From assembly GCA_035079385.1 (NCBI GenBank), contig JAVHKY010000012.1:5314501-5378500 (forward strand): a stretch of DNA of 64,000 nucleotides. The letters are read 5' to 3'. Below the pieces are notes generated by a model, which was not told where the DNA came from, did no database searches, and saw only the letters and a list, made by a program, of their open reading frames with translations. Both the position numbers and the translations under genes were made by a program. Below are positions 44,872 to 56,511 of the stretch, in pieces; positions within the stretch are counted from its first letter, which is position 1, and each line of letters opens with the position of its first letter. Origin of the DNA: Aspidiotus rigidus. Its lineage: Eukaryota > Arthropoda > Insecta > Hemiptera > Diaspididae.

Positions 44872-45625
44872 GTAAGCAAAGCATCGGAAAATTTTAATCG
44901 AATAATATCAATTTAGTGCAGCATTAAATTTCACTGTTAACTCGAAATATACACCATGAATAAATCATTTTTTTTTTTTCTTAATTAGACAAGAATATTT
45001 CCCTCCAACGTAGCGGTAGATTCTACATAATGAGTTTCAATAATTTCAAAATTCGACTGACGTAACATTTTTTAACAATATTATTCCAATCAAATTCTTT
45101 CGATAAAATTGGCGGTCGTACTTTGTTTCAAAATTTTATGGACTCCACGAATTCTAAAAATATCCTCGAGTGTGACAGCTGACACTGATGCAGACAGCGC
45201 TCGAACAACAGTAGCGAAATTGGTACAAATTTTACGCAATACAATCGGAAAAATATTTGTACCCACTGAGTACTATAGATAGCGAGTATTATTATAATAT
45301 AGGGAAGCGAAAAAACCGAACGCTGAACCGAACTGGTTCCGTTTCGAGGGACTATCGGGCGGAGAAACATCGACGACGCAACAACTTTACACACCTATAC
45401 ACGCGCACACACGTGTCTTTTTAATTTACTCGTATAATTTGTGGTACATCTCTTCTTAGATACTGGCCATCGGTAGTATTTCTCCGCATATTAAACAATT
45501 CTATTCTATCATGTCAGTTGAGACAAGAGGATAACCAGCTGACTAGCGGCGACTGCCTCTGCCTAGAGTGGACCACGGCAGAGAGAGGCGATAAACTGGC
45601 GCAATTTCCTCAACCTTGACTCTGC

Positions 45626-45631
45626 TATAAG
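45626..45631 (+). promoter_or_regulatory. TATA box of the 45700 gene
   Basis: TATAAG lies 74 bp before the ATG at 45700, in a locally GC-richer stretch (tctgctataaggctgctaat). A start site about 25-35 bp downstream would give a short 5' UTR of roughly 40 bp. Confidence 0.45.
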
Positions 45632-45699
45632 GCTGCTAATTGCGCGGTCGACACATTACGTTTCCGTTATCAACAGTGCGAAACCGATTCGAATCAATC

Positions 45700-48600
45700 A
45701 TGAATTATAATTATTGGAAGCCGGTAAGTAGATGTACGATTTTTTTTTTTTTTTCATTTCCTATCGTAATTAGTGATGTATATGATAATTCGCTCGCGAT
45801 CGTGTGTCTCATAATTTTGTTCCTATTCGTTCGTCGATCTTTTTTTGAAGATTCGTTCTTTCTTCCTAATTTATGCGGAATCGTGAGTAACTTATCGGAG
45901 TTTTCGCTTTTCTTAATTTGTTGCGCGAAAAAAAGTGACGTCTAGCCGGTAATTTTAAATCGGGCACCGTATTCGCGAACGTAAATAATATTTTTCTCCA
46001 TACTAGTTTTACATTTTTCCAGCTTGGATGAATAAACCCATTTCCGAAAAAAATACGCGTGATAGATTTTATCAAATCGTGAGAGATGTTGACAGTTTCT
46101 TTTTTAAGCCGTCGACAGGCCCAAAATAAAATTAAAAGTTGTTCGCGAAGTAAAGGAACGAAAAAAGTATAATTTATAACGAGTGTAAGCTCCTATAATG
46201 GTATCGAAGCTTCTGTGTTGAGTACAAAATTGATGAGGCAATTCTGATGAAGTGCCGCACCTGCCGAGATTAGGTCGCTATAAGGCTGGCGTAATGTAGC
46301 ACGATCCTGGGGAAGAATGGTCTTAAGAGTTTGGGACAATATATCGAGAACCAGTTCGGAGAATTTATTTGAGACTAGATTCGCGCGAATTAGTTGTAAA
46401 ATTCGAACGTACCGAAGAAATTCTTGGAAAGGATCAAAAGAGTGCTTTCTTAATTCGCTCTATTTCATATACTTTTTCTAGAGAGTTGGAAAATAATTTT
46501 TTGTACGTTTGTGAATTTATAGTCGATATTATAGAAATCGGTACAACTTGATAAATTTTGTGATGAAGCGATTCACAGAAAATGAGATGGTCGAGTTCAG
46601 GAGATATCCGTAAGGGCCTACTATTCATGTGGGTAAAGTGAGCGTTTACCCGAGACAAAAATTGCGATCTGAGCCAGAGGCGAGTAGAGCACGTTTACGA
46701 TATACCGGCATGTATTGTAAGATATTTTTTCTATAAATGAGATTAAAACAGAATTCAATCAGAGAACACTCGAACGTTATTGACTGATTCAGTTTTCTTT
46801 CACACTTCTGTTTTTTTTATCACGCTAATTTAGCTGTAAAGTTTGACAGCACCTATGGATGCAGTCGAGACGTCGGTTTAACACCGCATGCACAGAAAAA
46901 AATAAGTAACGAAGTAGACTTTCCTTGGTAAATAGTCTTCGAAGTATAATGAGAGTATCTCAGGTTTCAGTTCTGAGGAAAAGTTTTAATACAAGGCGAT
47001 TGGTTTCAGTGAAAAGGTCGACGAAGAAAATAAGCTATCGAGAATAAGTTCTGGTTACATACTTAATAATCCTTGAGGGTTTGCGCAGAAGAGGGCCGTA
47101 TATTCAGGAGGGGACCATGAAACAACGAAGAAGGCACAAATTTCGGCTCATTTTAGGGGTGAGTTCGATATCTGGGACCTTTCGCGTGCGAGGCAGTCGC
47201 CGAAACCATTCCACCACTGAGACGGGAACAAAAATTAAATAAAAAATTTTTTTTTTTTAATCCTTCCTCCGCCTTAATTGATTACCATGAGCTACTGAGA
47301 CATATTTTCAAAGTCGCTCGGGCTCTATTCGAAGTATCAATAAGATTTTGCAACATTCAAATCAAGCCCCAATCAGAAGTCTCAAGGTCGGTAAAATGTT
47401 TTAATATCTTCAAGCAAAATTTTCGTGAGTGATTCTTCAAGAAAGCCATCTAAATATTATAATTCCAAATTATTCGTAAGCAGAGCTGAAATAGCAAAAG
47501 TTGGAAAATTTTACAGACCTCTCCCCTTGCCACCCTTATGAGAAGCGGATTTATGAGGGGGGGGGGGGGCTCAGAGACATTCTCCCTCTCCCAACCCCGA
47601 AAAATACAAGGAAAAAGAGTGAATTCAGGGAAAAACGTGACAGCCTTTTTCTTGCTCGTCAAATATCATGAAAGTCGTCAATCTTCCCTCCCAAAATCAG
47701 GTTCGAAAAGTATTCAAACTTTCACGAGTTGAAAAGACCGTAAAAAATTTTAAAGGGAATAGACGTGTTTGGGAGTGAATCGGCCCCGGAGCCAAATTTC
47801 ATATTTAGCATTGGGAGAATGTTTCTCAATAATATAAAAAAGAATTTTTCGCCAAGTTTCAGATTTTTAGCCTCATATGGCAAAAAATGTATTTATTCTT
47901 AAAAAATTCATATCTTGGGCAATTTTTATCCGATTTTCAAGTGCTTTACCAATGTGGGCAGGTATTTTTAACGCGCAAATTGTAGTAATTTTTTCAAAAT
48001 TTTTTCATCGATATTTTTTCTAGAAAAAAATTTTTACGTACATTTTAACGTTCGTTCTCGCGTCCTTACAGAGGTACAATCCTAAAAAAAAATGTATGTG
48101 ATGTACCACATTTATATCTATTCAGACAAAAAATTGTATTTTTCCAAAGGTTGTTCCACTCCTTGGAAAAATTCCATTTTTTAGCGGGGAACCCACTATC
48201 CCTTTTTTTGGGAAGTACTTTCAGGAAATTTCAGTCCACGAGCGCGAACGCAAAGGCAAGGGGGGCGCGAACGGTCCGAGGTTGATGACGTCACAGAGAA
48301 GGGGGTGGAGTTGGAAAAATTACGACTTTTGAGCTATTAATACATGATAGGAGGGAGACTTAGAATAATTTCGACGTTTAAGATATGATGGGGGGGGGGG
48401 GATTTTTGTCCGCGATCGCGAGCGGTCCAAGGTTGATGACATCACGGAGAGGAGGGAGGGAGTTGGGAAAATTTCGATCTCTAAGCCATATACGAGGATA
48501 CCATTCATCTTATTATAGGAGGGGGACTTGAAAACATTTCACTCTTGAGCTATATATGATAGGAGAGGGACTTAAAATAATTTCGAATTCCAAGCTATAT

Positions 48601-51600
48601 AGGATGGGAGGGGGACTTGAAAAAATTTCGACTCTCGAACTGTATAATAATAGGATTTTCTATATGTTCTACATTTTGAAAGACCTTCCGCAGTGGAATA
48701 TCGGTCTTGCGGGTTTCCCGCTCAATGCGAGAACGAACGTTAAAATGTACGTAAAAATGTTTCCCTACAAAAAATACCGATGAAAAAATCTTGAAAAAAT
48801 TACTACAATTTTCGCGTTAAAAATACCTGCCCATATTGGTAAAGCACTTGAAAATCGGATAAAAATTGCCTGAGATATGAATTCTGTAAGAATAAATACA
48901 TTTTTTGCCATATTTCGTGATATTATGAGGCTAAAAACCTGAAACTTGGCGAAAAATTCTTTTTTATATTGAAAAACATTCTTCCAATGCTAAATATGAA
49001 TTTTGGCTCCGGGGCCGATTCACCCCCAGACCCGGCTAAACTCTTTCAAGCTCTATCAATTTCAAATTTCATCTGATCCACATTGTCTCACGGAGGCGTG
49101 ATTAGAAAATTTACTCAATTTCATCTCACATATTTTTAAACAGGAACGCGATTTATGGGGAGTTATAGGAACCAGGTAGCGCTAGCGTCGCAGTGCACTC
49201 TCACTGAGCGGGAAGAGATCGAAAGAGGTATCAAAACTGCGGCGATATATATGTAGGAGGAAAAATGAAAAAGAAGAAGAGGATCCCATAAAGAATGTTC
49301 ACAAACACACTAGGGATGACAAAGCCTTCAACTTTGCTCCATTCATGACTTATTCCACATTTTTCATTTTCCTCCCACGCACCTCTTCCAAAGTCGGCAA
49401 AAGCACCATTATTGTTGAACAAAACACACGCGTTGTCAGCGATTCTGGTGGATTACCGGTTCTTAGTCGAGGAAACACGTTCGCCGACCGCGATCCAACG
49501 TGCTTTTAGCAAAATTGTGGTTCCGAAAGGTGAGAGACCTCAAACTTACTTCAAGGATTTGAAAACATTCCAATCCTCGCGACCTACAGGTAGGGAGGGG
49601 CGGCTATCTGGACAAAATTCTCCGATAACTTACTAGATTTTGAGCATCCAATTATATCAGGAGTTCCTCTTTAACATTTAGCTCTTCAGACTAGGCTTGT
49701 AAACTTAAGACGAAGGATCCTAAAGTTTGTCAGTGGGCTGTTGGAGTTTGGAACATCAATGATGCAAGTTTTCTCCGCTTTTTCATAACGTGCGAAGTGC
49801 CCCACAAGATTTCCTCGTGAACATTTCCAAATTTGTGGGCAAATACCAGTACACGACTTCTCACAAAATTTCCTGGTAAGAGCTAGAGCACGTGAACATT
49901 TCCGTATTTGTGGGCTCTATCAGTGGGCGAATAGATGACTTGGAAAGTTGACGTGTAAAACGTGCTTTTTGATCTTGTGAATGCGAAGAAAGAGCCAAAA
50001 ATTTTCCGCTACAAGACCATACCCCACAATGTCTGGGTATTGAACTTGAAGTGCGAGTGACTGGTTTTTTGAAAACGTATCAGGTTGATCTTTCTTTCTT
50101 ATAATGAACAACTCATCATTCATTCTTGACGCAGCTGTTCGAATTTCAACTACACCCGAGGATGAGAAATTCTTGGAAATTGTGCTCTATCGATTTTCTG
50201 TCGTAGATTCTTCTTTCCGCTTTCAACTCAGACCAGGGGTCCTATTTTAAAGGGTGGTTATTTTGTGGAAAGTGTTTGGTGTCCACCGTCCACCGACTGG
50301 CAACCTAACCTTATGTGAGAAATTTTCGATGCTCACAAAAATCCTAACTTTCAAGCTATAAAGGAGACTTGGGAAAATCTGACTTTTGTGCTATACGTGA
50401 TAGGAGAAGGATTTGAAGAAATTTTTTCAAAGTCACTCTTTTATCATAATGCTCGGGAGTCAAAATTTTTTTCTAGTCTCCCTTACAGCTCGAAAGTCGA
50501 ATTTTTATCCAAGTTCTCCTCCTACCAGACACTGCTTCGAGAGTCGAAGTTTTGAAGTTTTGTCAAGCCCAAGTGTGTAGCTCAAGAGTCGAAATTCTTT
50601 TATATTGCCTTTCCCATCATAATTATGTAGTCCGAAAGTCGAACATTTTTAAAGCTTCTCTCATCATATATACTTCGAGAGAGGCAGGACCTGAAGGAAG
50701 TTTAACCTTAGCTTAAAAAAAAAAAAAAAAAAAATTGGACTTAGGATAAACTTGAAAATATTTCACAAGAAACAGGTTCTCAGCAGTTCTCGTTCAACTT
50801 CGATTTTTTTCTGTCTTGGTTTTGTTGATTTCTCTCTCTCGCTCATATACACTCACTACTCAAAAATTTCGCAATCCAGAAGTCTACAGAGCAACATATT
50901 ATTCCACCCCATCCAGCCTACAAACATCATTTAACATCACTTTTCAATCATCAAAAGATTATTCTTACCATCGAGATAAGCTTTGAAATAAACAAGTTAA
51001 CATAGAGAATACCTCGTTGCAGAAAAGTTATGGGTGCTTAGAAGTGTCATATCTATTGTCCGTCACATTTACGCAGCGTACGAGTTATTGTTCTTTATAA
51101 TTTTTTTCTCGGTAGCAAAAGTAATTTCTTGAGTGAAAGAACGCATTGGGAACTGCCCACGAAGAATTGCACGCGGATTATGGAGACTGAAGATTCCGCC
51201 TATTAAAATTTGCTCGGCTACTGGTGTGCGTGCGTTTAGACACTTCCCGATTGCAATAGACAAAGAAGAATTTTCTCGTATTCTGATTCACTTCGGTCGT
51301 TCTTGTCTCTCCATCTATCTCTCTTTTCATTTTTTTATATTTTTTTAATCATCCTCGTATTCGCCGGAGTATAACTCTCTTCGCTATCGGGAGTTCATCG
51401 ACATATGTCGACCTTACCGCAAACATGATTCTTTCAAACTATTATTTATCATGTATGTACATCGAAAAGTATACATACAAGCTGAATAATTTGAGAAAGT
51501 GTATCGAGTCGCGGATAATTAAATGTAGGTGGCAAACAAGCAATATATAGCGATGGAACCCCTGCGACGTTGTTGAAAATATAATTTAGGTTAGATAATG

Positions 51601-54600
51601 CGGTAAGATAATCGCGAGGAAAGACAAACTAGCGCGAGTTCTCAGTAGAGTTTTTTGATAGAGAAGACTGCCCGACTATTTGAAGTTACTCCACCCAAAG
51701 AGGATCCAAAAGTGACAGTGGATCGTTTGGCAATTGGAAAACAACTTTCTTTTCAATCAAGTAGAACTTTCCTTCACTTAATTAATACACAATAATTAAG
51801 GATAGAAGTTGTCTCTTTGAAAAATAAGTACAGTTTTACCGCCAGCATCCCCTTTAGCGAAGAGATCAATGAATTTAAGTATCTGTACCATTTTTTCCTC
51901 AAGACGTCATTAATACTAATGGATTCATGACGGCCGAGCAAATTTTTCTCAGGGGAGGGACAACAAAATTTTTTTGTTGATTTTTAATTTTTCATTTCAT
52001 CCTATTGCTAAATCAACCATATTTTCATTTTTTTCACTCTTTTGTCCTTCCTTTTCGCCTTCCCTGAAGAACCATGGTAAAATCGACTGTTTATTGACGA
52101 AACGGAGCAGTCGATTTCAGACCGATAAAAAGATTTGGAGAAGTCAATTCGACATCGACGTCAATTTGAGGTCAATCAACCAATCGACTTGTTAAATTTA
52201 GTTATTGATGAAAGATCTGAGTATATCAACAGCGACGTGAGCTCGATTTCAACAATATATGGATGTAATTTCGACCAAGACTTTAAGAGAAGTAAATTCT
52301 CGGTCGATTTGACGACGATTATCGGTCGGCTAAGGGTGGCGAACATGGACGTCAAATTGACGGTCAAATGATTCATCGCATTCGTTCGCTACTCGCGTGG
52401 TCCTAAATTCTCTCCAACATAGCACCAGAGTTTTATTCTCAAGCATTCTAAACACAGTGCCATCCTTCCTCGATAGACAGAATCTTCTACCTATCGACTT
52501 TGACAAACCATAACACAGGCAGAATTTTCAATAACATTACATAAAAATCTCGAGGACTTTTTTCTCAGTCCAGAAAATATCCTACTGCGGGTGTAACCGA
52601 TAAACTCTACCCAAACTGTACCGATTTCATCTTGGTTGCAGAGCCCCTGCATTTAACCTGGCTCATTAGAATCAGTCCTTAGATTAGTCTTTGGCGTCTT
52701 CAAAACAAACCCGAGGGTCAGCCTCTGCGCCGACCTCTCATTTATGAAAGACTCCTTCTCGCCTATTTCCCAGCAACATTCTTTCAATTTCTGAATCTCT
52801 CCTCCTACATTGATCTACCCAACTCTACATCACAAAACCAAAACAATAGTCTTCCTCCAGAAAACTCTCAAATCCAATCGTCCTCAATAAATCACGTCGA
52901 CTCCAAATCGACTCCTTTATTTCGAACAAAAGTTGATTTTGAGTCGATTTAGTTTCGCCCTATGTCGATCACAAATCGACAGGATGGATGGAAACAGACT
53001 TAAAAACAACCGTTTTTTTCTTTGTTTTAAGGCACTATCGACTTATAATCGACTCATATCGATTTCTACTCAAAGTTGATTATACGTCATTGAAACAAAG
53101 AAGTGTACTCTAATTACACAAAATCACAACGTCACTTATTGGCAGAGGACCTGCAATTCATGACAAAATTTTGTGAATTGTAAGTGCACAACTTGCTGTG
53201 GTTTCAGAATCGAAGTAAGAAATGAGTCGACTTCTGGTATCAGACGGCGAAATTGCATCGATTTGACCGCTCCTGCGGTGGTCAAGTATAATTCAGATTC
53301 TCAATGGACCTCGGTTTATGATTATGACTGCACATTCTGTCTGCGAGTAGGGAAGTCACCAAATAGACAGAATACTACAAGAGGGCGTAAACCGATGTTG
53401 ATTTGAAGTCGATTCAAAGTCGACTAGCATACATACATTTCCGGAAAACCAAAAATCGTCTTTCAATGAACGCAAGGGAGAAGTCGTTCTCAGGTCGATA
53501 GAAAAATTTGAGAAGTCGACTCCAAATCTGCTCTAGTTTGACGTCGATTTGAACTTGACCGGCGTAAATTACGGAAGAACTAAAAATTGATTTTGAATCG
53601 ACCCAACAAGACAGTCAATTTTAGGTCTATACGAAAATTTGAGAAATCGACTCAAAAGCGAGTTGAAATGGAAGTGGGAAAAAAGTCGAAATGGAAACGA
53701 AATTCGTCGACCCCATATGGACCTAACATGGACGTCGACGTGAGGTTGATTTGAATAATATATCGACGTAATGTCGCAGAATAGTATTGGGAACTATCGA
53801 TAGTTTTTTTTTTTTTTTTTCTTAATGGCGACAGTATCGTCGATAGTTTGAAAATTTTCCCTTTTTTTTCATCAAAATCATCAAATTATTGCGAACTGAG
53901 AAGTGAAAATCAAAAATGAGCACCAGTTCAATGAATTAAGATCAGCCAGGCGGTACCAGTTGTGCAATGGGTATGGCACCACGTTTTTATGATTTTTTCT
54001 AGTCGCGTCCGTCATCTGGTAACACTGAAATACATTTGACGGATTTTCAAAAATAGAGCGATCGGGAAAAAGGTATCTATATCACTTGTAGTATAGTTAC
54101 TTTTCGCTTGACCGACATTTCTCAAGAAAAGCTACCGGGACTATCGATAGTCTCTATAGTACCTTGGAACAAATTTTGGGACTATCGCCCATCACTATCG
54201 TCGAAGACTTTTATGGAATTGGTCGGTTTGACTTTGATCGATATCAAATCGGTCGTCAGCAAGGTTCATAGGATAGAAACCTGCTTTATGGAGAACTTGA
54301 ATTATCTTCGCTACCATCTCGAGAATATCTTGCTTCTTCGTCTGCTGCATTTCAAAATTGACTCGTAGTTTCTTCAAGCCCTCTTCTCTTCTCACATATC
54401 ATCATCCACCACTTTTTTCTGGTTCTTTTTCTCCGATTTTCGAATACCTATGCTTTTCTTTCGGAATTTTCGCCTCGACGAAATTTCCCAAGCACCCAGA
54501 CTTATACCATCTAGTCTCAGCCTGGAAATCGACCACAATTTTTTCCATGTCTCTCCAAGTCTTCGAATTCTTATGATCAACCTGTGAAAATTTTTCGAAG

Positions 54601-56511
54601 TCTCACAAGTAGGTCACAGCCTTCTCCATATTGAGAACCACGATTTTCTGAAGGGACGGTAGACATTATTGGAAATGTATTCAGAAGAGCAGTTGAACTC
54701 ATCTTCGATCTCCAATAATTTCGGGGCGGGGGGGTGATTGGGTCAGAAATAGAACCTCAGGACCTTCTTTGCCTTTTCTTTTTTTTAGACATTTTCTCAG
54801 TTTTGTTAGGAAAGAAAAAGATTCTCCGCCCCTATTTGCCAACACTCACTAAATGGTTGCTCAGAAGGGCAGAATGCCACAGCTGATTGCTTTTGGCACA
54901 AACGTCCATAGTTTCAATAAGTCGTTTTTTGAAAAAATAAAAGCTTAGAATCTTGATGTAAGACCTGTATGTCTTCCTGTTTTTATTATACAAATTATTG
55001 CAAGGGTTTACAGCACGAAGGGCTCATGTTTTCTGATCAAAAAACATAGTGTTGATAAGGTTTTTGTGGAAAACGTTGCGAGCCATTTTGACGAAGATCA
55101 ATGCACATATTTTCCCTCTTGTGATTTTCCGTTCAGTAACCACGAGAGGACGGGGTCAGTTTGTTTTTGAGAACGTTTTTTCGCAATGGGCCTTGCCATG
55201 TAAGTGATAAGTCGTTCTATGGAAAGGGGGTGCGCTGAGGCTCTGATCCCTATAAAAAATGCGGAACATTGCTGTGTGATTAATCGCCCAAAATTGTACA
55301 TTTATGCTAGCATATCACGGTCAAGGTTGAAGGAAACATTCAAAAAGTCTCAAACGATTGCATCGTAGCGTTATCTAAATTTCTCGTGGTACCGCTCTGC
55401 AATTTATTGTAAAGATACGTCGCCACGAGTCATTCCCAAAAATCTAATTAATTTTTCGCACCACAGAAAAGGCTACAAAGCCATCGGGATTTCTCTATTT
55501 CTCCAGGGGGTGTACACAATGTAATTCCGGGTGAAAAGTGAATTTACATATTCGTATTTAGAATATTATTTCTTCAGTTTAAAATTGAATTAGAAACTAT
55601 AATAGCGAGCTGTGTGTATCTCATAAATATAGTGAATGCATTACCGAACATTTGAACAGAAGGAAGCCTTTTCTCGATTGTATTACCTTCGCACGTTATT
55701 TTGGTCGTTCAATCTGGAGAATAATACGACTCGCTCTCTGTGTAAATTGCAATTCAACTAGAGGCCAACCCGTGGTTCATTGACACATTGTAACCGTGAC
55801 ATTGATTGATTCCGATGCACATGGTTAATTATTTTCACTACGCTTGTCATTCGTTATTGAGATACCACGAGATAGAATTATCATCACGATGTAGGTACAT
55901 TTATATAAATAAAGTTCGGAGTGACCGATCTAAAAAAAAAGGATTCTCCGACTTACGTGACCTAGTGTTCGAGTATGTGACCATATCGCGTAGATTTTTT
56001 CGGAATAGTACGACAAAAATTCGGCGAAAAAAAAGAACGAACAGATACAGGAAATTAAAATTCATTTTAATCCGTCTCGATTGTGATGTCCCGCTTCTCG
56101 AATTAGGTTCTTGTATTAAGTCATCATCAGTCGACATCTTGTACAAGATAAAATTTTTCCACGCGATTTTTTCACGTAATAAACGCTGTAAGGACGGAGA
56201 GTCGGCACAAAGTATGATAAGAATAATTATGAAGGCGGACGGAAAGATTGGCCGCAATCTCGTAACGGTAATTCGTAAATAGAAAAACGATGAACGAACG
56301 TGAAATGACTTGTTAAAATTACTTTTGGTGCATTGGACCTCTCGGCGACACCTCTTCATAAACACGCATAAAAATTATTGACGATTTTATTTTCTTCTGT
56401 TTCGCAGGTATTTTGCGGGATTTTATTAACCGCGGTGATTTCAGCGAAGGCAAGACCAGCCGAAAATCATATCGAAAGCCTGGAGAGCGATAGAACGGAG
56501 GGAGTCCAAAT
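45700..56511 (+). CDS. Secreted protein gene, exons 1-2 (45700-45723, 56408-56511)
   Basis: Exon 1 encodes MNYNYWKP and ends exactly in phase 0 before GTAAGT at 45724. Exon 2 follows the acceptor tctgtttcgcag at 56407 and continues VFCGILLTAVISAKA, then RPAENHIESLESD and RTEGVQ, ending two bases into a codon before GTAAGC at 56512. Joined, the two give an N-terminal signal peptide: polar start, hydrophobic core, small residues before a likely cleavage after AKA. The acidic, charged start of the mature part is compatible with a prohormone or other secreted protein, but no family is recognised. The 10.7-kb intron contains satellites, a SINE-like tRNA remnant and a TCGA array. Exon 3 is presumably beyond 64 kb or was missed. 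Splice phase and signal-peptide continuity make this the best-supported host gene start on the plus strand. Confidence 0.65.
45724..47149. other. Start of long intron, no feature
   Basis: AT-rich intronic sequence after exon 1. Short open frames on both strands show no domains. Confidence 0.45.
47155..47226 (-). ncRNA. tRNA-like remnant, probably SINE head
   Basis: On the minus strand the sequence reads gtctcagtggtggaatggtt, cggcgactgcctcgcacgcg, then aaaggtcccag and atcgaactcacc. This has the order of a tRNA: an A-box-like start, an anticodon-like loop and a B-box-like end, but the B box is imperfect (atcgaactc) and the acceptor stem does not close. A tRNA pseudogene or the head of a tRNA-derived SINE is likelier than a functional tRNA. 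Confidence 0.5.
47768..49030. repeat. Inverted repeat, about 300-bp arms around satellite
   Basis: Left arm 47768-48061 (gaatcggccccggagccaaa to acgttcgttctcgcg) is the reverse complement of 48728-49030. The 666-bp centre contains the box ttagcggggaacccactatc (reverse of that at 8860 and 22620), a gttgatgacgtcac box near 48283, and CTCGAG-type satellite units (48290-48650). Arms differ at scattered positions. It sits within the long intron. Confidence 0.85.
49394..49529 (+). CDS. Candidate internal exon, open throughout
   Basis: A strong acceptor (pyrimidine-rich ttttcattttcctcccacgc, then ctcttccaaag at 49393) and a strong donor (gaaag, then GTGAGA at 49530) bracket 136 bp that are open in one frame: SAKAPLLLNKTHALSAILVD then YRFLVEETRSPTAIQ and RAFSKIVVPK. 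The exon is GC-richer than the flanks. It would be entered in phase 0 and left in phase 1, so it cannot be a simple cassette between 45723 and 56408, but could be an alternative exon or belong to another gene. The minus strand is also open for a stretch. Confidence 0.3.
50300..50700. repeat. Diverged CTCGAG-type satellite units
   Basis: Units such as gctatacgtgataggagaag and gctcgaaagtcgaatttt, in both orientations, end near an A run at 50717. A diverged hairpin box (aacaggttctcagcagttct) follows at 50770. Confidence 0.7.
50830..52060. other. Intronic sequence, no recognised feature
   Basis: AT-rich. A locally GC-richer stretch at 51130-51310 is open on both strands, but without a recognisable domain or convincing splice sites. 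Confidence 0.35.
52070..52380. repeat. TCGA-rich satellite, second locus, part 1
   Basis: Contains aatcgactgtttattgacg, agcagtcgatttcagaccga and cgacatcgacgtcaatttga, the same unit order as at 33-36 kb. Confidence 0.8.
52650..52830 (+). pseudogene. Retrotransposon scrap, region after RT
   Basis: A short frame reads LRLVFGVFKTNPRVSLCADL, parallel to LRIALGAYRTSPKLSLCAEA of the copy at 60030. It is a very old scrap of the same RNase H-bearing family, lying between two blocks of TCGA satellite. Confidence 0.6.
52890..53770. repeat. TCGA-rich satellite, second locus, part 2 with shared leader
   Basis: 53220-53400 (ctgtctgcgagtagggaagt and surroundings) is the leader also seen at 33240-33420, followed by TCGA units (53410-53770). 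Leader plus satellite thus occur together at two places about 20 kb apart. Confidence 0.85.
53782..54197. mobile_element. Possible small hAT-like MITE
   Basis: The left end tagtattgggaactatcgat and the right end in reverse tagtgatgggcgatagtccc share TAGTnnTGGG. Flanking 8-mers are tcgcagaa and tcgtcgaa (6 of 8 match). The interior has several actatcgatag palindromes and no coding. The right end falls exactly at the stop of the minus-strand frame 54195-54602. Ends and duplication are weak, so this is tentative. Confidence 0.3.
54195..54602 (-). pseudogene. Unknown protein fragment, 136 codons with double stop
   Basis: One minus-strand frame is coding-like for its whole length: DFEKFSQVDHKNSKTWRDME, FQAETRWYKSGCLGNFVEA, KEKHRYSKIGEKEPEKS, then a TGA-TGA pair, then GLKKLRVNFEMQQTKKQDIL and HKAGFYPMNLADDRFDIDQS. 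The amino-acid composition is even and charged, unlike random AT-rich translation. The stop at 54195 is supplied by the end of a possible MITE, so the original protein may have run further. I do not recognise the family. A captured gene piece or an old transposon ORF are both possible. Confidence 0.4.
54603..56407. other. Distal part of long intron
   Basis: AT-rich. A frame of 158 codons on the plus strand (55806-56282) overlaps one of 154 codons on the minus strand. Neither shows a domain, and both lie in the intron just before exon 2; I treat them as chance. Confidence 0.4.

Noticed and set aside
47155..47226. A functional tRNA gene
   Set aside because: B box imperfect and acceptor stem does not close; kept only as a tRNA-like remnant.
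51069..51348. Opposing frames in a GC-richer patch
   Set aside because: No splice sites or domain on either strand that I could support.
55806..56365. Two long overlapping frames on opposite strands (158 and 154 codons)
   Set aside because: Mutually antisense, in an intron next to a well-supported acceptor, with no recognisable domain; probably chance.
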